From Betaproteobacteria bacterium (GTDB taxonomy: Bacteria > Pseudomonadota > Gammaproteobacteria > Burkholderiales > SG8-39), in the NCBI GenBank assembly GCA_029883975.1, contig JAOUIL010000024.1, forward strand, positions 1 to 39,012: a stretch of DNA of 39,012 nt, given 5' to 3'. Positions 17,599 to 24,788 of this stretch are shown here, piece by piece. The notes under the pieces were generated by a model. That model was not told the DNA's origin. It searched no databases and saw nothing but the letters and a program-made list of their open reading frames with translations. Positions within the stretch are counted from its first letter, which is position 1. Each line of letters begins with the position of its first letter. Made by a program: the position numbers and the translations under genes.

Positions 17599-18648
17599 AT
17601 GGCCGCGTCCTTCCCCGGGCTCGAGCTGCTGGCGACCGCGGTGCTCGTGCTCGACGAACAGCAGGTCGTGCGCTACGTCAACCCCACGGCCGAGAACCTG
17701 CTGGGCGCGAGCGCGAAGAGCCTCATCGGCCAGCCCTTTGCGCAGCTGTTCGCGTCCGACCCGGCGCTGGAGAAGGCGCTGTCCGACACCCTGGTGACGC
17801 ACTGGGACTACTCCGCGCAGACGGTGAGCTACCCGCGCGCGGGCCGCGAGCCCCTGCCCCTCGCCTGCACGCTGACGCGCGCCGAGGCGCCCGGCGTGTC
17901 GCTGCTCGCCGAGCTGCGCCCGATCGAGCAGCAGCTGCGCCAGGCGCGCGAGGAGCGGCTGGTCAGCGAGCAGCAGTCCGCCCGCGAGCTGATCCGCAAC
18001 CTCGCGCACGAGATCAAGAACCCGCTGGGCGGCCTGCGCGGATCGGCGCAGCTGCTCGAGCACGAGCTGGACCGGGCGGAGCTGCGCGAGTACACGCAGG
18101 TGATCATCAAGGAGGCCGACCGGCTGCAGGCGCTCATGGACCGGCTGCTCACGCCCCATCGCCAGCCGCGCGTCGAGCGCCTGGGCATCCACGAGGTGCT
18201 GGAGCGCGTGCGCAGCCTCGTGCTGGCCGAGTTCGCGCGCGAGGCCGTGCAGATCGACTGCGACTACGACCCCAGCCTGCCGGATCTCGAGGGCGACAAG
18301 GAGCAGCTCATCCAGGCGGTGCTCAACGTGGTGCGCAACGCGGCACAGGCCATCGCCGGGAGCGGCCGGCCCGGCCGCATCACCCTGCGCACGCGCGCCA
18401 TCCGCCAGGTCACGCTTCTCCGGCAGCGCCACAGGCTGGCACTAGAATTGCAAGTGATCGACGACGGGCCCGGCGTCCCTGAGGACATCCGGGAGAAGAT
18501 TTTCAACCCCCTGGTGTCGGGGCGGGACGGTGGCAGCGGGCTCGGACTGTCGCTCGCGCAGACCTTCGTTCACTACCACCGGGGTGTCATCGAGTGCGAC
18601 AGCCGCCCCGGGCGCACCGTTTTCAGGATCGTGTTGCCGCTGGCATGA
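17599..18648 (+). CDS. ntrB: Nitrogen regulation sensor histidine kinase NtrB
   Basis: A 349-residue cytoplasmic two-component kinase/phosphatase that controls NtrC in response to PII. The N-terminal PAS domain covers roughly residues 5-110 (VLVLDEQQVVRYVNPTAENL at the start). The dimerisation and phosphoacceptor helix has His137 in NLAHEIKNPLGGLRG. The ATPase part shows the N box (VLNVVRNAAQAI), DDGPGVPEDI and GSGLGLSLAQTFV. There is no membrane segment, as expected for NtrB. Its stop codon overlaps the ntrC start as ATGA. It follows the DUF4124 gene by 17 bases. Confidence 0.96.
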   Translation: MAASFPGLELLATAVLVLDEQQVVRYVNPTAENLLGASAKSLIGQPFAQLFASDPALEKALSDTLVTHWDYSAQTVSYPRAGREPLPLACTLTRAEAPGVSLLAELRPIEQQLRQAREERLVSEQQSARELIRNLAHEIKNPLGGLRGSAQLLEHELDRAELREYTQVIIKEADRLQALMDRLLTPHRQPRVERLGIHEVLERVRSLVLAEFAREAVQIDCDYDPSLPDLEGDKEQLIQAVLNVVRNAAQAIAGSGRPGRITLRTRAIRQVTLLRQRHRLALELQVIDDGPGVPEDIREKIFNPLVSGRDGGSGLGLSLAQTFVHYHRGVIECDSRPGRTVFRIVLPLA

Positions 18649-20045
18649 AACCGGTCTGGATCGTCGACGACGACCGCTCTATCCGCTGGGTGTTCGAGAA
18701 AGCGCTCGGGCGCGAGGGCATCGCCTTCAATTCCTTCTCGTCGGCGGACGAGGCGCTGCACGCCTTGCGCAGCGGGCCGCCGCAGGTGCTGGTTTCCGAC
18801 ATCCGCATGCCGGGGCCCTCGGGGCTGGAGCTGCTGCAGACAGTCAAGCAGCAGCACCCCGCGGTGCCAGTCATCGTCATGACCGCGTATTCGGACCTGG
18901 AGTCGGCGGTCGCCGCGTTCCAGGGCGGCGCCTTCGAGTACCTGCCCAAGCCCTTCGACGTCGACCAGGCCGTGGACCTGATCCGGCGCGCGCTCGACGA
19001 GAGCCAGCGCGACGGCCTGGCGGCGGAGCCGCCCGCGGAGGCGCCGGAGATCCTCGGCCAGGCGCCCGCCATGCAGGAAGTGTTTCGCGCCATCGGCCGG
19101 CTGTCGCAGTCGAGCGCGACCGTGCTGATCACCGGCGAGTCCGGCTCCGGCAAGGAGCTCGTGGCGCGCGCGCTGCACCGGCACAGTGCGCGCGCGGCGC
19201 GCCCGTTCGTGGCGATCAATACGGCCGCCATGCCCAAGGATCTGCTGGAATCCGAGCTCTTCGGGCACGAGCGCGGCGCCTTCACCGGCGCGCAGCAGCT
19301 GCGCCGCGGCCGCTTCGAGCAGGCGGAAGGCGGCACGCTGTTCTTGGACGAGATCGGCGACATGCCGGCCGACCTGCAAACGCGCCTGCTGCGCGTGCTG
19401 TCCGAGGGGAGCTTCTACCGCGTCGGCGGCCACCAGCCCATCAAGACCAACGTGCGCGTGATCGCCGCTACGCACCAGAACCTGGAAGCACGCGTGCGCG
19501 AGGGGGCGTTCCGCGAGGACCTGTACCACCGGCTGAACGTCATCCGCATCCGGCTGCCCTCGCTCAAGGACCGGCGCGAGGACATCCCGCTGCTCGCCCG
19601 CCATTTCCTGCTGCACAGCGCGCGCCAGCTCGGCGTGGAAGTCAAGCGCCTGTCCGACGCCGCGATGGAGCACCTGCAGCGCCTGGATTTTCCGGGCAAC
19701 GTGCGCCAGCTCGAGAACCTGTGCCACTGGCTCACGGTGATGGCGCCGGGGCAGGTCGTGGAGCCGGGCGACTTGCCGGCGGAGTTCCGCGACCCGGGCG
19801 CCGCCATCGCCGCCTCGGACTGGGTGGCGGCGCTGGAGCAGGAAGCCGAGCGGCGCCTGGCGCGCGGCGAGACCGGGATCCTCGACGCCCTCAGCCGCCA
19901 GCTAGAGCGCAGCCTCATTCAGCGCGCGCTCGCGCGCACGGCGGGTCGGCGCATCGAGGCGGCGCAGCTGCTCGGCATGGGCCGCAACACCATCACGCGC
20001 AAGATCCAGGAGCTCGGGATCGAGGGTGGGGAGGAAGATAAGTAG
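18645..20045 (+). CDS. ntrC: Nitrogen regulation response regulator NtrC, sigma-54 activator
   Basis: A 466-residue enhancer-binding protein. The receiver domain carries the acidic pocket DDD (8-10) and phospho-acceptor Asp52 (SDIRMPGPSG). The AAA+ domain has Walker A GESGSGKE, the sigma-54-contacting GAFTGA loop and Walker B GGTLFLDEIGD. The C-terminal Fis-type helix-turn-helix is GRRIEAAQLLGMGRNTITRK. The ATG at 18645 overlaps the ntrB stop; an upstream start at 18594 would only extend into ntrB. Once phosphorylated it should bind the two dyads upstream of glnA and open the sigma-54 promoter there. Downstream is a long hairpin. Confidence 0.97.
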   Translation: MKPVWIVDDDRSIRWVFEKALGREGIAFNSFSSADEALHALRSGPPQVLVSDIRMPGPSGLELLQTVKQQHPAVPVIVMTAYSDLESAVAAFQGGAFEYLPKPFDVDQAVDLIRRALDESQRDGLAAEPPAEAPEILGQAPAMQEVFRAIGRLSQSSATVLITGESGSGKELVARALHRHSARAARPFVAINTAAMPKDLLESELFGHERGAFTGAQQLRRGRFEQAEGGTLFLDEIGDMPADLQTRLLRVLSEGSFYRVGGHQPIKTNVRVIAATHQNLEARVREGAFREDLYHRLNVIRIRLPSLKDRREDIPLLARHFLLHSARQLGVEVKRLSDAAMEHLQRLDFPGNVRQLENLCHWLTVMAPGQVVEPGDLPAEFRDPGAAIAASDWVAALEQEAERRLARGETGILDALSRQLERSLIQRALARTAGRRIEAAQLLGMGRNTITRKIQELGIEGGEEDK

Positions 20046-20099
20046 GCCTTCGGCAAGCGATGGCGCACGCCTCGCCGCGGGTTTCGCTTTTCAAATCGA

Positions 20100-20146
20100 T
20101 CTCCTGTTTTCTGGCCGGGTGAATCTTCCGGCCAGAAAACAGGAGA
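20100..20146. repeat. Perfect 19-bp inverted repeat (hairpin) between ntrC and the reductase-like gene
   Basis: TCTCCTGTTTTCTGGCCGG (20100-20118) and CCGGCCAGAAAACAGGAGA (20128-20146) are exact reverse complements around a 9-base loop GTGAATCTT. It sits between two convergent genes, where a bidirectional terminator would be expected. However, no T-run follows the stem on either strand; the A4/T4 tracts are inside the arms. It may be an atypical terminator, an RNA-stabilising hairpin or a protein-binding site. No other copy is visible in the window. Confidence 0.85.
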
Positions 20147-20201
20147 CCATGGGAAAGGCGCCGGAGGCTCCGACGTCTTCGCGTCGCTTGCCGCTAGCTG
20201 G

Positions 20202-21269
20202 TCAAGCCGCTTTGCGATTCAACGCCAGCTGCGCATCCACCAGCGCCACGACCTCGTCGATCGCCGCGGAGCGCATGCCTTTCTGCCGGGCGACCGCCTG
20301 CACCAGGCGATCCACGCGCTCGATGTTGGGCGCGCCGCCGTAGAGGGCGCGGGCGGCCGAGGAAGCGCCGGTGAGGCCCTTCGCCGCCGCAGCGTACTTG
20401 TCGAACGGCACCAGGTCGGCGGGGTCGGCGCCGAGCGACTTGCACAGGCCGACGACCCACTCGTACACCGTGCGCGACGCCTCGAGGTCCGAGTGCACGG
20501 TGTCCCTGATCGAGCGCATGCCGCTCTTGGTGATGCAGCGGTAGTTGCCCGCCATCAGCATGGCCCACTTGGCGAGCGGCACGAACACCGACTCGTGCAC
20601 CTTGAGCTTCACCGGCAGCTCGATCTTCTCGCCGCCCGCGTCGAAGCGCGCCGCCTCGATGTCGGCCTCGAGCCGCCGCAGGATCGCCGTGTGCGCGTCT
20701 GACGGGAAGCGCGCGGACTTGAAGTTGGTGGGCAGCCGCACCTGCAGCACGTTCGCCTTTTCCTCCGGCGGGCGCGAGGCCTGCGGGTCGGGGCTGCACA
20801 GCGTCACCAGCGCCGGGTCGAAGTTCGCCCACACGCTAGCGTCCGTGTAGCAGTCGCGGCACGCTTCCGCATCGATGCCCGGGATGCGTTTGAGGTAGGG
20901 CAGCGGCGGCATGTTCATGATCGACATGCAGGGCACCTTCGCCCTGGCGACCGCGTCCAGCAGCTCGCGCACGCCCGGCGAGCGGTACTGCGGCTCCTGC
21001 ATGGCGAGCGCGACGAGATCGAAGTCGCGCGGGTTCACGCCCTGCGGGCCGCCCGCGACGAGCTTGCCGGGCAGCTTGCGCGAGTCCACTTCCACCGGAC
21101 TCTCTCGACCCTTGACCGGCATGCGCACGCGCGCGCCTTCGGCGTTGATCAGCTCAGCTTCCGCGGGAAGGCAAATCAAATACGACGAGTGACCGGCAAG
21201 GCCGAGCTTGGTCGCCAAGAGCGATCCGTACGACGCGCCGAAGATAAGGATCTTGTATGGCCGATTCAT
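20202..21269 (-). CDS. Ketopantoate reductase-like NAD(P)-binding oxidoreductase, substrate unknown
   Basis: A 355-residue protein with the two-domain layout of the PanE/ApbA family. The N-terminal Rossmann motif is IFGASYGSLLATKLGLAGH, with GASYGS in place of the usual GAGAVG. The helical C-terminal half has Lys234 (PLAKWAMLMAGNYR) and Asn242 where the family keeps its catalytic Lys and a substrate-binding Asn. It is longer than typical PanE (about 300 residues), with an extra middle segment containing a Cys-rich stretch (EACRDCYTDAS). The ATG at 21269 has GAGGAG 5 bases upstream. It is divergent from malate synthase across 123 bases. A role in pantothenate synthesis is possible, but the altered motif and insertion argue for another 2-keto acid or 2-hydroxy acid substrate. 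Confidence 0.75.
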   Translation of the reverse strand: MNRPYKILIFGASYGSLLATKLGLAGHSSYLICLPAEAELINAEGARVRMPVKGRESPVEVDSRKLPGKLVAGGPQGVNPRDFDLVALAMQEPQYRSPGVRELLDAVARAKVPCMSIMNMPPLPYLKRIPGIDAEACRDCYTDASVWANFDPALVTLCSPDPQASRPPEEKANVLQVRLPTNFKSARFPSDAHTAILRRLEADIEAARFDAGGEKIELPVKLKVHESVFVPLAKWAMLMAGNYRCITKSGMRSIRDTVHSDLEASRTVYEWVVGLCKSLGADPADLVPFDKYAAAAKGLTGASSAARALYGGAPNIERVDRLVQAVARQKGMRSAAIDEVVALVDAQLALNRKAA

Positions 21270-21302
21270 AAGTACTCCTCGCTTGGCCAAAATTCCATGA
21301 TG

Positions 21303-21355
21303 TGAAATCAACGTCCGCTGACTGGAAACACTACCGCTATCTTCTTGATATTTCA
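21303..21355. promoter_or_regulatory. Candidate operator half-sites in the divergent region before malate synthase
   Basis: TGAAAT (21303-21308) and ATTTCA (21350-21355) are inverted, each with CAA close to its inner or outer flank, within an A+T-rich 50-base stretch between two divergent genes. A -10-like TAGAAT lies at 21381-21386 with a poor TTGCGC 17 bases upstream (21358-21363). If used, the transcript would start close to the malate synthase ATG. Weak, sequence-only evidence. Confidence 0.25.
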
Positions 21356-21392
21356 TGTTGCGCCGCCGCATGGCGCTCCCTAGAATCGGGTG

Positions 21393-22994
21393 ATGCATAT
21401 GTCCAGCCCGCTTCCCAACGGCGTTTCCGTTTCCGGCCGCATGACGCCGGAGTTCGCGCAGATCCTCACCCACGACGCGCTTGCCTTCGTCGCCAAGCTG
21501 CACCGCCAGTTCGAGCCGCGCCGGCAGGCGCTGCTCGCCGCGCGCGCCGCGCGCCAGAAGGAGTTCGACGCCGGCAAGCTGCCCGATTTCCTCGCCGAGA
21601 CGCGCGCGGTCCGCGAGTCGCAATGGCAGATCGCCGCGCAGCCGAAGGACATGCTCGACCGGCGCGTGGAGATCACCGGGCCGACCGACCGCAAGATGGT
21701 CATCAACGCGCTGAATTGCGGCGCTTCGACCTTCATGGCCGACTTCGAGGACGCGAACTGCCCGACCTGGCACAACATGATCGACGGGCAGGTCAACATC
21801 CGCGACGCGGTGCGGCGCACGATCCGCTTCCAGCAGGGCGACAAGAGCTACGCGCTGAACGAGCGCACGGCGGTGCTGATCCCGCGCCCGCGCGGCTGGC
21901 ACCTCGCCGAGAAGCACGTGACGGTGGACGGCCAGCCCGTGTCCGGCGGCATCTTCGATTTCGCGCTGCTGTTCTTCCACAACGCGCGCGAGCTGCTGGG
22001 GCGCGGCAGCGGGCCCTACTACTACCTGCCGAAGATGGAGTCGCACCTCGAGGCGCGGCTGTGGAACGACATCTTCAAGCTCGCGCAGAGCGAGCTCGGC
22101 GTTCCCCAGGGCAGCATCAAGGCGACGGTGCTGATCGAGACGGTGCTCGCCGCGTTCGAGATGGACGAGATCCTGTACGAGCTGAAGGAGCACTCGGCCG
22201 GGCTCAACATCGGCCGCTGGGACTACATCTTTTCCTGCATCAAGAAGTTCCGCGCCAACAAGGATTTCTGCCTCGCCGACCGCTCGCAGGTGACGATGAC
22301 CGCGCCGTTCCTGCGCGCCTACGCGCTGCTGCTGGTGAAGACCTGCCACCAGCGCGGCGCGCCGGCGATGGGCGGCATGGCGGCGCAGATCCCGATCAAG
22401 AACGACCCGCAGGCCAACGAGGCGGCGCTGGAGAAGGTGCGCCAGGACAAGCTGCGCGAGGTCACCGACGGCTGCGACGGCACCTGGGTCGCGCACCCGG
22501 GGCTCGTGCCCGTGGCGAAGGAAGTGTTCGACAAGCACATGCCGGCGCCGAACCAGTACGACAAGCAGCGTCCCGACGTCAGCGTCTCGGCGAAGGACCT
22601 GCTCGATTTCCGCCCGGAGACGCCGATCACCGAGGCCGGCTTGCGCAACAACATCTCGGTCGGCATCCAGTACCTGGGCGCGTGGCTCGCCGGCAACGGC
22701 TGCGTGCCCGTGTTCAACCTGATGGAAGACGCGGCCACGGCCGAGATCTCGCGCTCGCAGATCTGGCAGTGGATCCGCAGCGAAAAGGGCAAGCTCGACG
22801 ACGGTCGCCGCGTTACCAAGGCCCTGTTTCGCCACCTGCTGGCGGAAGAGCTGCCCAAGGTGCGGCAGTACGTGGGCGAGGAAGCGTGGGCCGCGGGCAA
22901 CTACTCCGAGAGCGCCGCGCTGTTCGAGAAGATCACCTCCGACGACACCTACGTCGAGTTCCTCACCCTGCCGGCCTACCAGCGCATCGACTAG
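21393..22994 (+). CDS. aceB: Malate synthase A
   Basis: Condenses glyoxylate with acetyl-CoA to malate, the second step of the glyoxylate shunt. The 533 residues match the A isoform (G isoform is over 700). Conserved blocks include NCGASTFMADFEDANCPTWHN, the family signature KEHSAGLNIGRWDYIFS (about residue 265), GGMAAQIPI and NLMEDAATAEISRSQIWQW with the catalytic acidic region. Start choice is between GTG 21390, ATG 21393 and ATG 21399; none has a clear ribosome site, and 21393 is taken. No isocitrate lyase or aceK is nearby. It ends in a palindrome shared with the convergent zinc-ribbon gene. Confidence 0.96.
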   Translation: MHMSSPLPNGVSVSGRMTPEFAQILTHDALAFVAKLHRQFEPRRQALLAARAARQKEFDAGKLPDFLAETRAVRESQWQIAAQPKDMLDRRVEITGPTDRKMVINALNCGASTFMADFEDANCPTWHNMIDGQVNIRDAVRRTIRFQQGDKSYALNERTAVLIPRPRGWHLAEKHVTVDGQPVSGGIFDFALLFFHNARELLGRGSGPYYYLPKMESHLEARLWNDIFKLAQSELGVPQGSIKATVLIETVLAAFEMDEILYELKEHSAGLNIGRWDYIFSCIKKFRANKDFCLADRSQVTMTAPFLRAYALLLVKTCHQRGAPAMGGMAAQIPIKNDPQANEAALEKVRQDKLREVTDGCDGTWVAHPGLVPVAKEVFDKHMPAPNQYDKQRPDVSVSAKDLLDFRPETPITEAGLRNNISVGIQYLGAWLAGNGCVPVFNLMEDAATAEISRSQIWQWIRSEKGKLDDGRRVTKALFRHLLAEELPKVRQYVGEEAWAAGNYSESAALFEKITSDDTYVEFLTLPAYQRID

Positions 22995-23006
22995 CCGCTA
23001 GTCGAT
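22986..23006. repeat. Palindrome formed by the two convergent stop regions of aceB and the zinc-ribbon gene
   Basis: ATCGACTAG - CCG - CTAGTCGAT is a perfect 9-bp inverted repeat. Each arm encodes Ile-Asp-stop of one gene: aceB ends in ...RID and the opposing gene in ...AID, and the stop codons are 3 bases apart. It could act as a short bidirectional termination hairpin, though no T-run is present. Confidence 0.8.
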
Positions 23007-23369
23007 CGCCCATTCGCGCTCGCACTTGCGGCAGTGGACCGTCATGGCGCGCGCGCTGGCGCCCACCAGCCGGTACTTGCCATGCGCGCCGCAGCCCGGG
23101 CAGGTCGAGCGCTCGGCGACGTGCATGGCACGCAGCAGCATGGAAAGGTAGCGCGCCAGGGCGTACCAGGCGATGCCGCCCGCGGCGAACGCGGCCGCGA
23201 GCGCGGCCGCCGCGCCCCAGCCGAGCTCGCGCAGGCTCAGGTCTTCGAGCAGCGCCAAGAGCGCAAACACGCATAGCAGGCACGCCACCAGCCAGCTGTG
23301 GCAAAGCAGCAGCTCGCGCTCGTACCAGCGCTGAAATCCCAGCTTGCCGATCGCGCCGGCGGGATCCAT
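22998..23369 (-). CDS. Small membrane protein with C-terminal zinc ribbon, function unknown
   Basis: A 123-residue protein I do not recognise as a named family. Two hydrophobic segments (about residues 25-41, WLVACLLCVFALLALLE, and 52-71, GAAAALAAAFAAGGIAWYAL) suggest two membrane helices. They are followed by a cytoplasmic four-Cys module, CPGC (90-93) and CRKC (113-116), a classic zinc-ribbon spacing. It is the last gene of the folD-prlC-glutaredoxin-xthA unit, 24 bases after xthA. The zinc ribbon could bind nucleic acid or a protein partner at the membrane; nothing more can be claimed. Confidence 0.8.
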   Translation of the reverse strand: MDPAGAIGKLGFQRWYERELLLCHSWLVACLLCVFALLALLEDLSLRELGWGAAAALAAAFAAGGIAWYALARYLSMLLRAMHVAERSTCPGCGAHGKYRLVGASARAMTVHCRKCEREWAID

Positions 23370-23393
23370 GCCGGCGATTGTACGACCGGGAAA

Positions 23394-24164
23394 TCAGGAT
23401 GGGCGCAACTCGGCGATGACCGGCGCGTGATCGGACGGCCGCTCGAGCTTGCGCGGAGACTTGTCGATGGTGCTGGCGGTGCAGGCCTCGGCCAGCGGCG
23501 CTGACAGCAGCACGTGGTCGATGCGCAACCCGGCGTTGCGCCGGAAAGCCATCATGCGGTAGTCCCACCAGGAAAACGTCTTCTCCGGCTGCTCGAACAG
23601 CCGGAAGCTGTCCTTGAGGCCCGTCTCCAGGAGCGCGCGCCAGGCAGTGCGCTCGGGCGCCGAGACGTGCACCTGGCCTTCCCAAGCCTTGGGATCGTGG
23701 ACGTCGCGATCCTCCGGCGCGACATTGAAGTCGCCGGCGACGGCAAGGCGCGGGTGCGCGGCCAGCTCCTTCGCCAGATAGTCGCGCAGTGCGGCGAACC
23801 ACTGCAGCTTGTACTCGTACTTGTCCGAGCCGACGGCCTGCCCGTTGGGGCAGTAGACGCAGATCACCCGCATGCCGGAGACCGTGGCGGCCAGCACGCG
23901 CTTCTGCGGGTCGTCGAAGCCGGGGATTCCGCCCACGACCTCGGTGAGCGGCGCTCGCGACAGAATGGCGACGCCGTTGTAGGTCTTCTGCCCGCTGACG
24001 GCGCTCGCGTAGCCGGCCGCCTCGAGCGCCTCGCGGGGAAACCCCGGCTCCTCGGTCTTCAGTTCCTGCAGGCAGACGACGTCGGGGCGGGCCTGCGCGA
24101 GCCACTCGAGCAGCTGCGGCAGGCGCACCTTGACGGAGTTGACGTTCCACGTCGCGAGCTTCAT
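23394..24164 (-). CDS. xthA: Exodeoxyribonuclease III (AP endonuclease)
   Basis: A 256-residue Mg-dependent nuclease of the EEP superfamily that cuts at abasic sites and degrades DNA from 3' ends in base excision repair. Motifs in order are [24 protein letters not shown] with the metal-binding Glu, [16 protein letters not shown] with the catalytic Tyr region, [23 protein letters not shown] and the terminal [10 protein letters not shown]. All catalytic positions seem intact. It starts 18 bases after the DUF4124/glutaredoxin gene, on the same strand. Confidence 0.97.
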   Translation of the reverse strand: MKLATWNVNSVKVRLPQLLEWLAQARPDVVCLQELKTEEPGFPREALEAAGYASAVSGQKTYNGVAILSRAPLTEVVGGIPGFDDPQKRVLAATVSGMRVICVYCPNGQAVGSDKYEYKLQWFAALRDYLAKELAAHPRLAVAGDFNVAPEDRDVHDPKAWEGQVHVSAPERTAWRALLETGLKDSFRLFEQPEKTFSWWDYRMMAFRRNAGLRIDHVLLSAPLAEACTASTIDKSPRKLERPSDHAPVIAELRPS

Positions 24165-24182
24165 GCCGGCGACGCGCGCAGG

Positions 24183-24767
24183 CTAACGCGGGACGTAGGG
24201 GCCGCCCGGGCGGCCGGTGTCCTCTTCGTCCTCCGCGGCCGACTGCTCGGCCGGGGGCTTGGGAGCGGCTGCTGGCGCCGGCTTGGGCTCGGCCTGGCTG
24301 CGCGGCGGCAGAAGCCCGGCGCGCGGATATCCCGCGCCATCGAGCAGCGCATCGTACAGCCCCTGCTCGTAGCCCTTTTGCACGCTGCTGCCGACGCGGA
24401 TGGAGGGCACCGAAAGGCTGCCCACCGTCTTCTTCAGCTCCTCCGCCTGCTGCTCGTCCACGACGCTGATCTCGCGGAACGGCAAGCCCCGCGCATTGAG
24501 CAGCGCGCGCGCCTCTCCGCAGGGCGGGCAATCCGGGGCCGTGTAAAGCGTTACCGGTGCGTTCTTCACCGCAAGCTGCAACGCATACGGCAGGCCGGTG
24601 CCGGCGGCGGGCGCGCCGCTCGCCGCGAGCGGCTGCACGTTCCTGGCGGAGGGAGGCGGCGGCACGTCGGTGATGTGCACGCGCCCGTTTTCGTCCGTCC
24701 AGCGATAGAGCTGCGCGCTGGCCGCAATCGCCGTGCCGAGCAGCGTGAGGAAGATCAAGGAGCGCAT
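24183..24767 (-). CDS. Exported DUF4124-glutaredoxin fusion protein
   Basis: A 194-residue protein with a signal peptide (MRSLIFLTLLGTAIAASAQ). A DUF4124 segment follows (LYRWTDENGRVHITDVPPP, about 20-38), then a short linker, then a glutaredoxin-like domain (about 70-135) with redox pair Cys80-Pro-Pro-Cys83 in VTLYTAPDCPPCGEARALL and the cis-Pro region SVPSIRVG. The last 45 residues are a disordered Pro/Ala/Glu tail. It is probably a periplasmic thiol-disulfide protein; electron donor and target are unknown. It lies 21 bases downstream of prlC and 18 bases upstream of xthA in one transcription unit. A second DUF4124 protein is encoded after glnA, without the redox domain. Confidence 0.87.
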   Translation of the reverse strand: MRSLIFLTLLGTAIAASAQLYRWTDENGRVHITDVPPPPSARNVQPLAASGAPAAGTGLPYALQLAVKNAPVTLYTAPDCPPCGEARALLNARGLPFREISVVDEQQAEELKKTVGSLSVPSIRVGSSVQKGYEQGLYDALLDGAGYPRAGLLPPRSQAEPKPAPAAAPKPPAEQSAAEDEEDTGRPGGPYVPR

Positions 24768-24788
24768 GCCGGTGGCTCCCGCGCCGAT

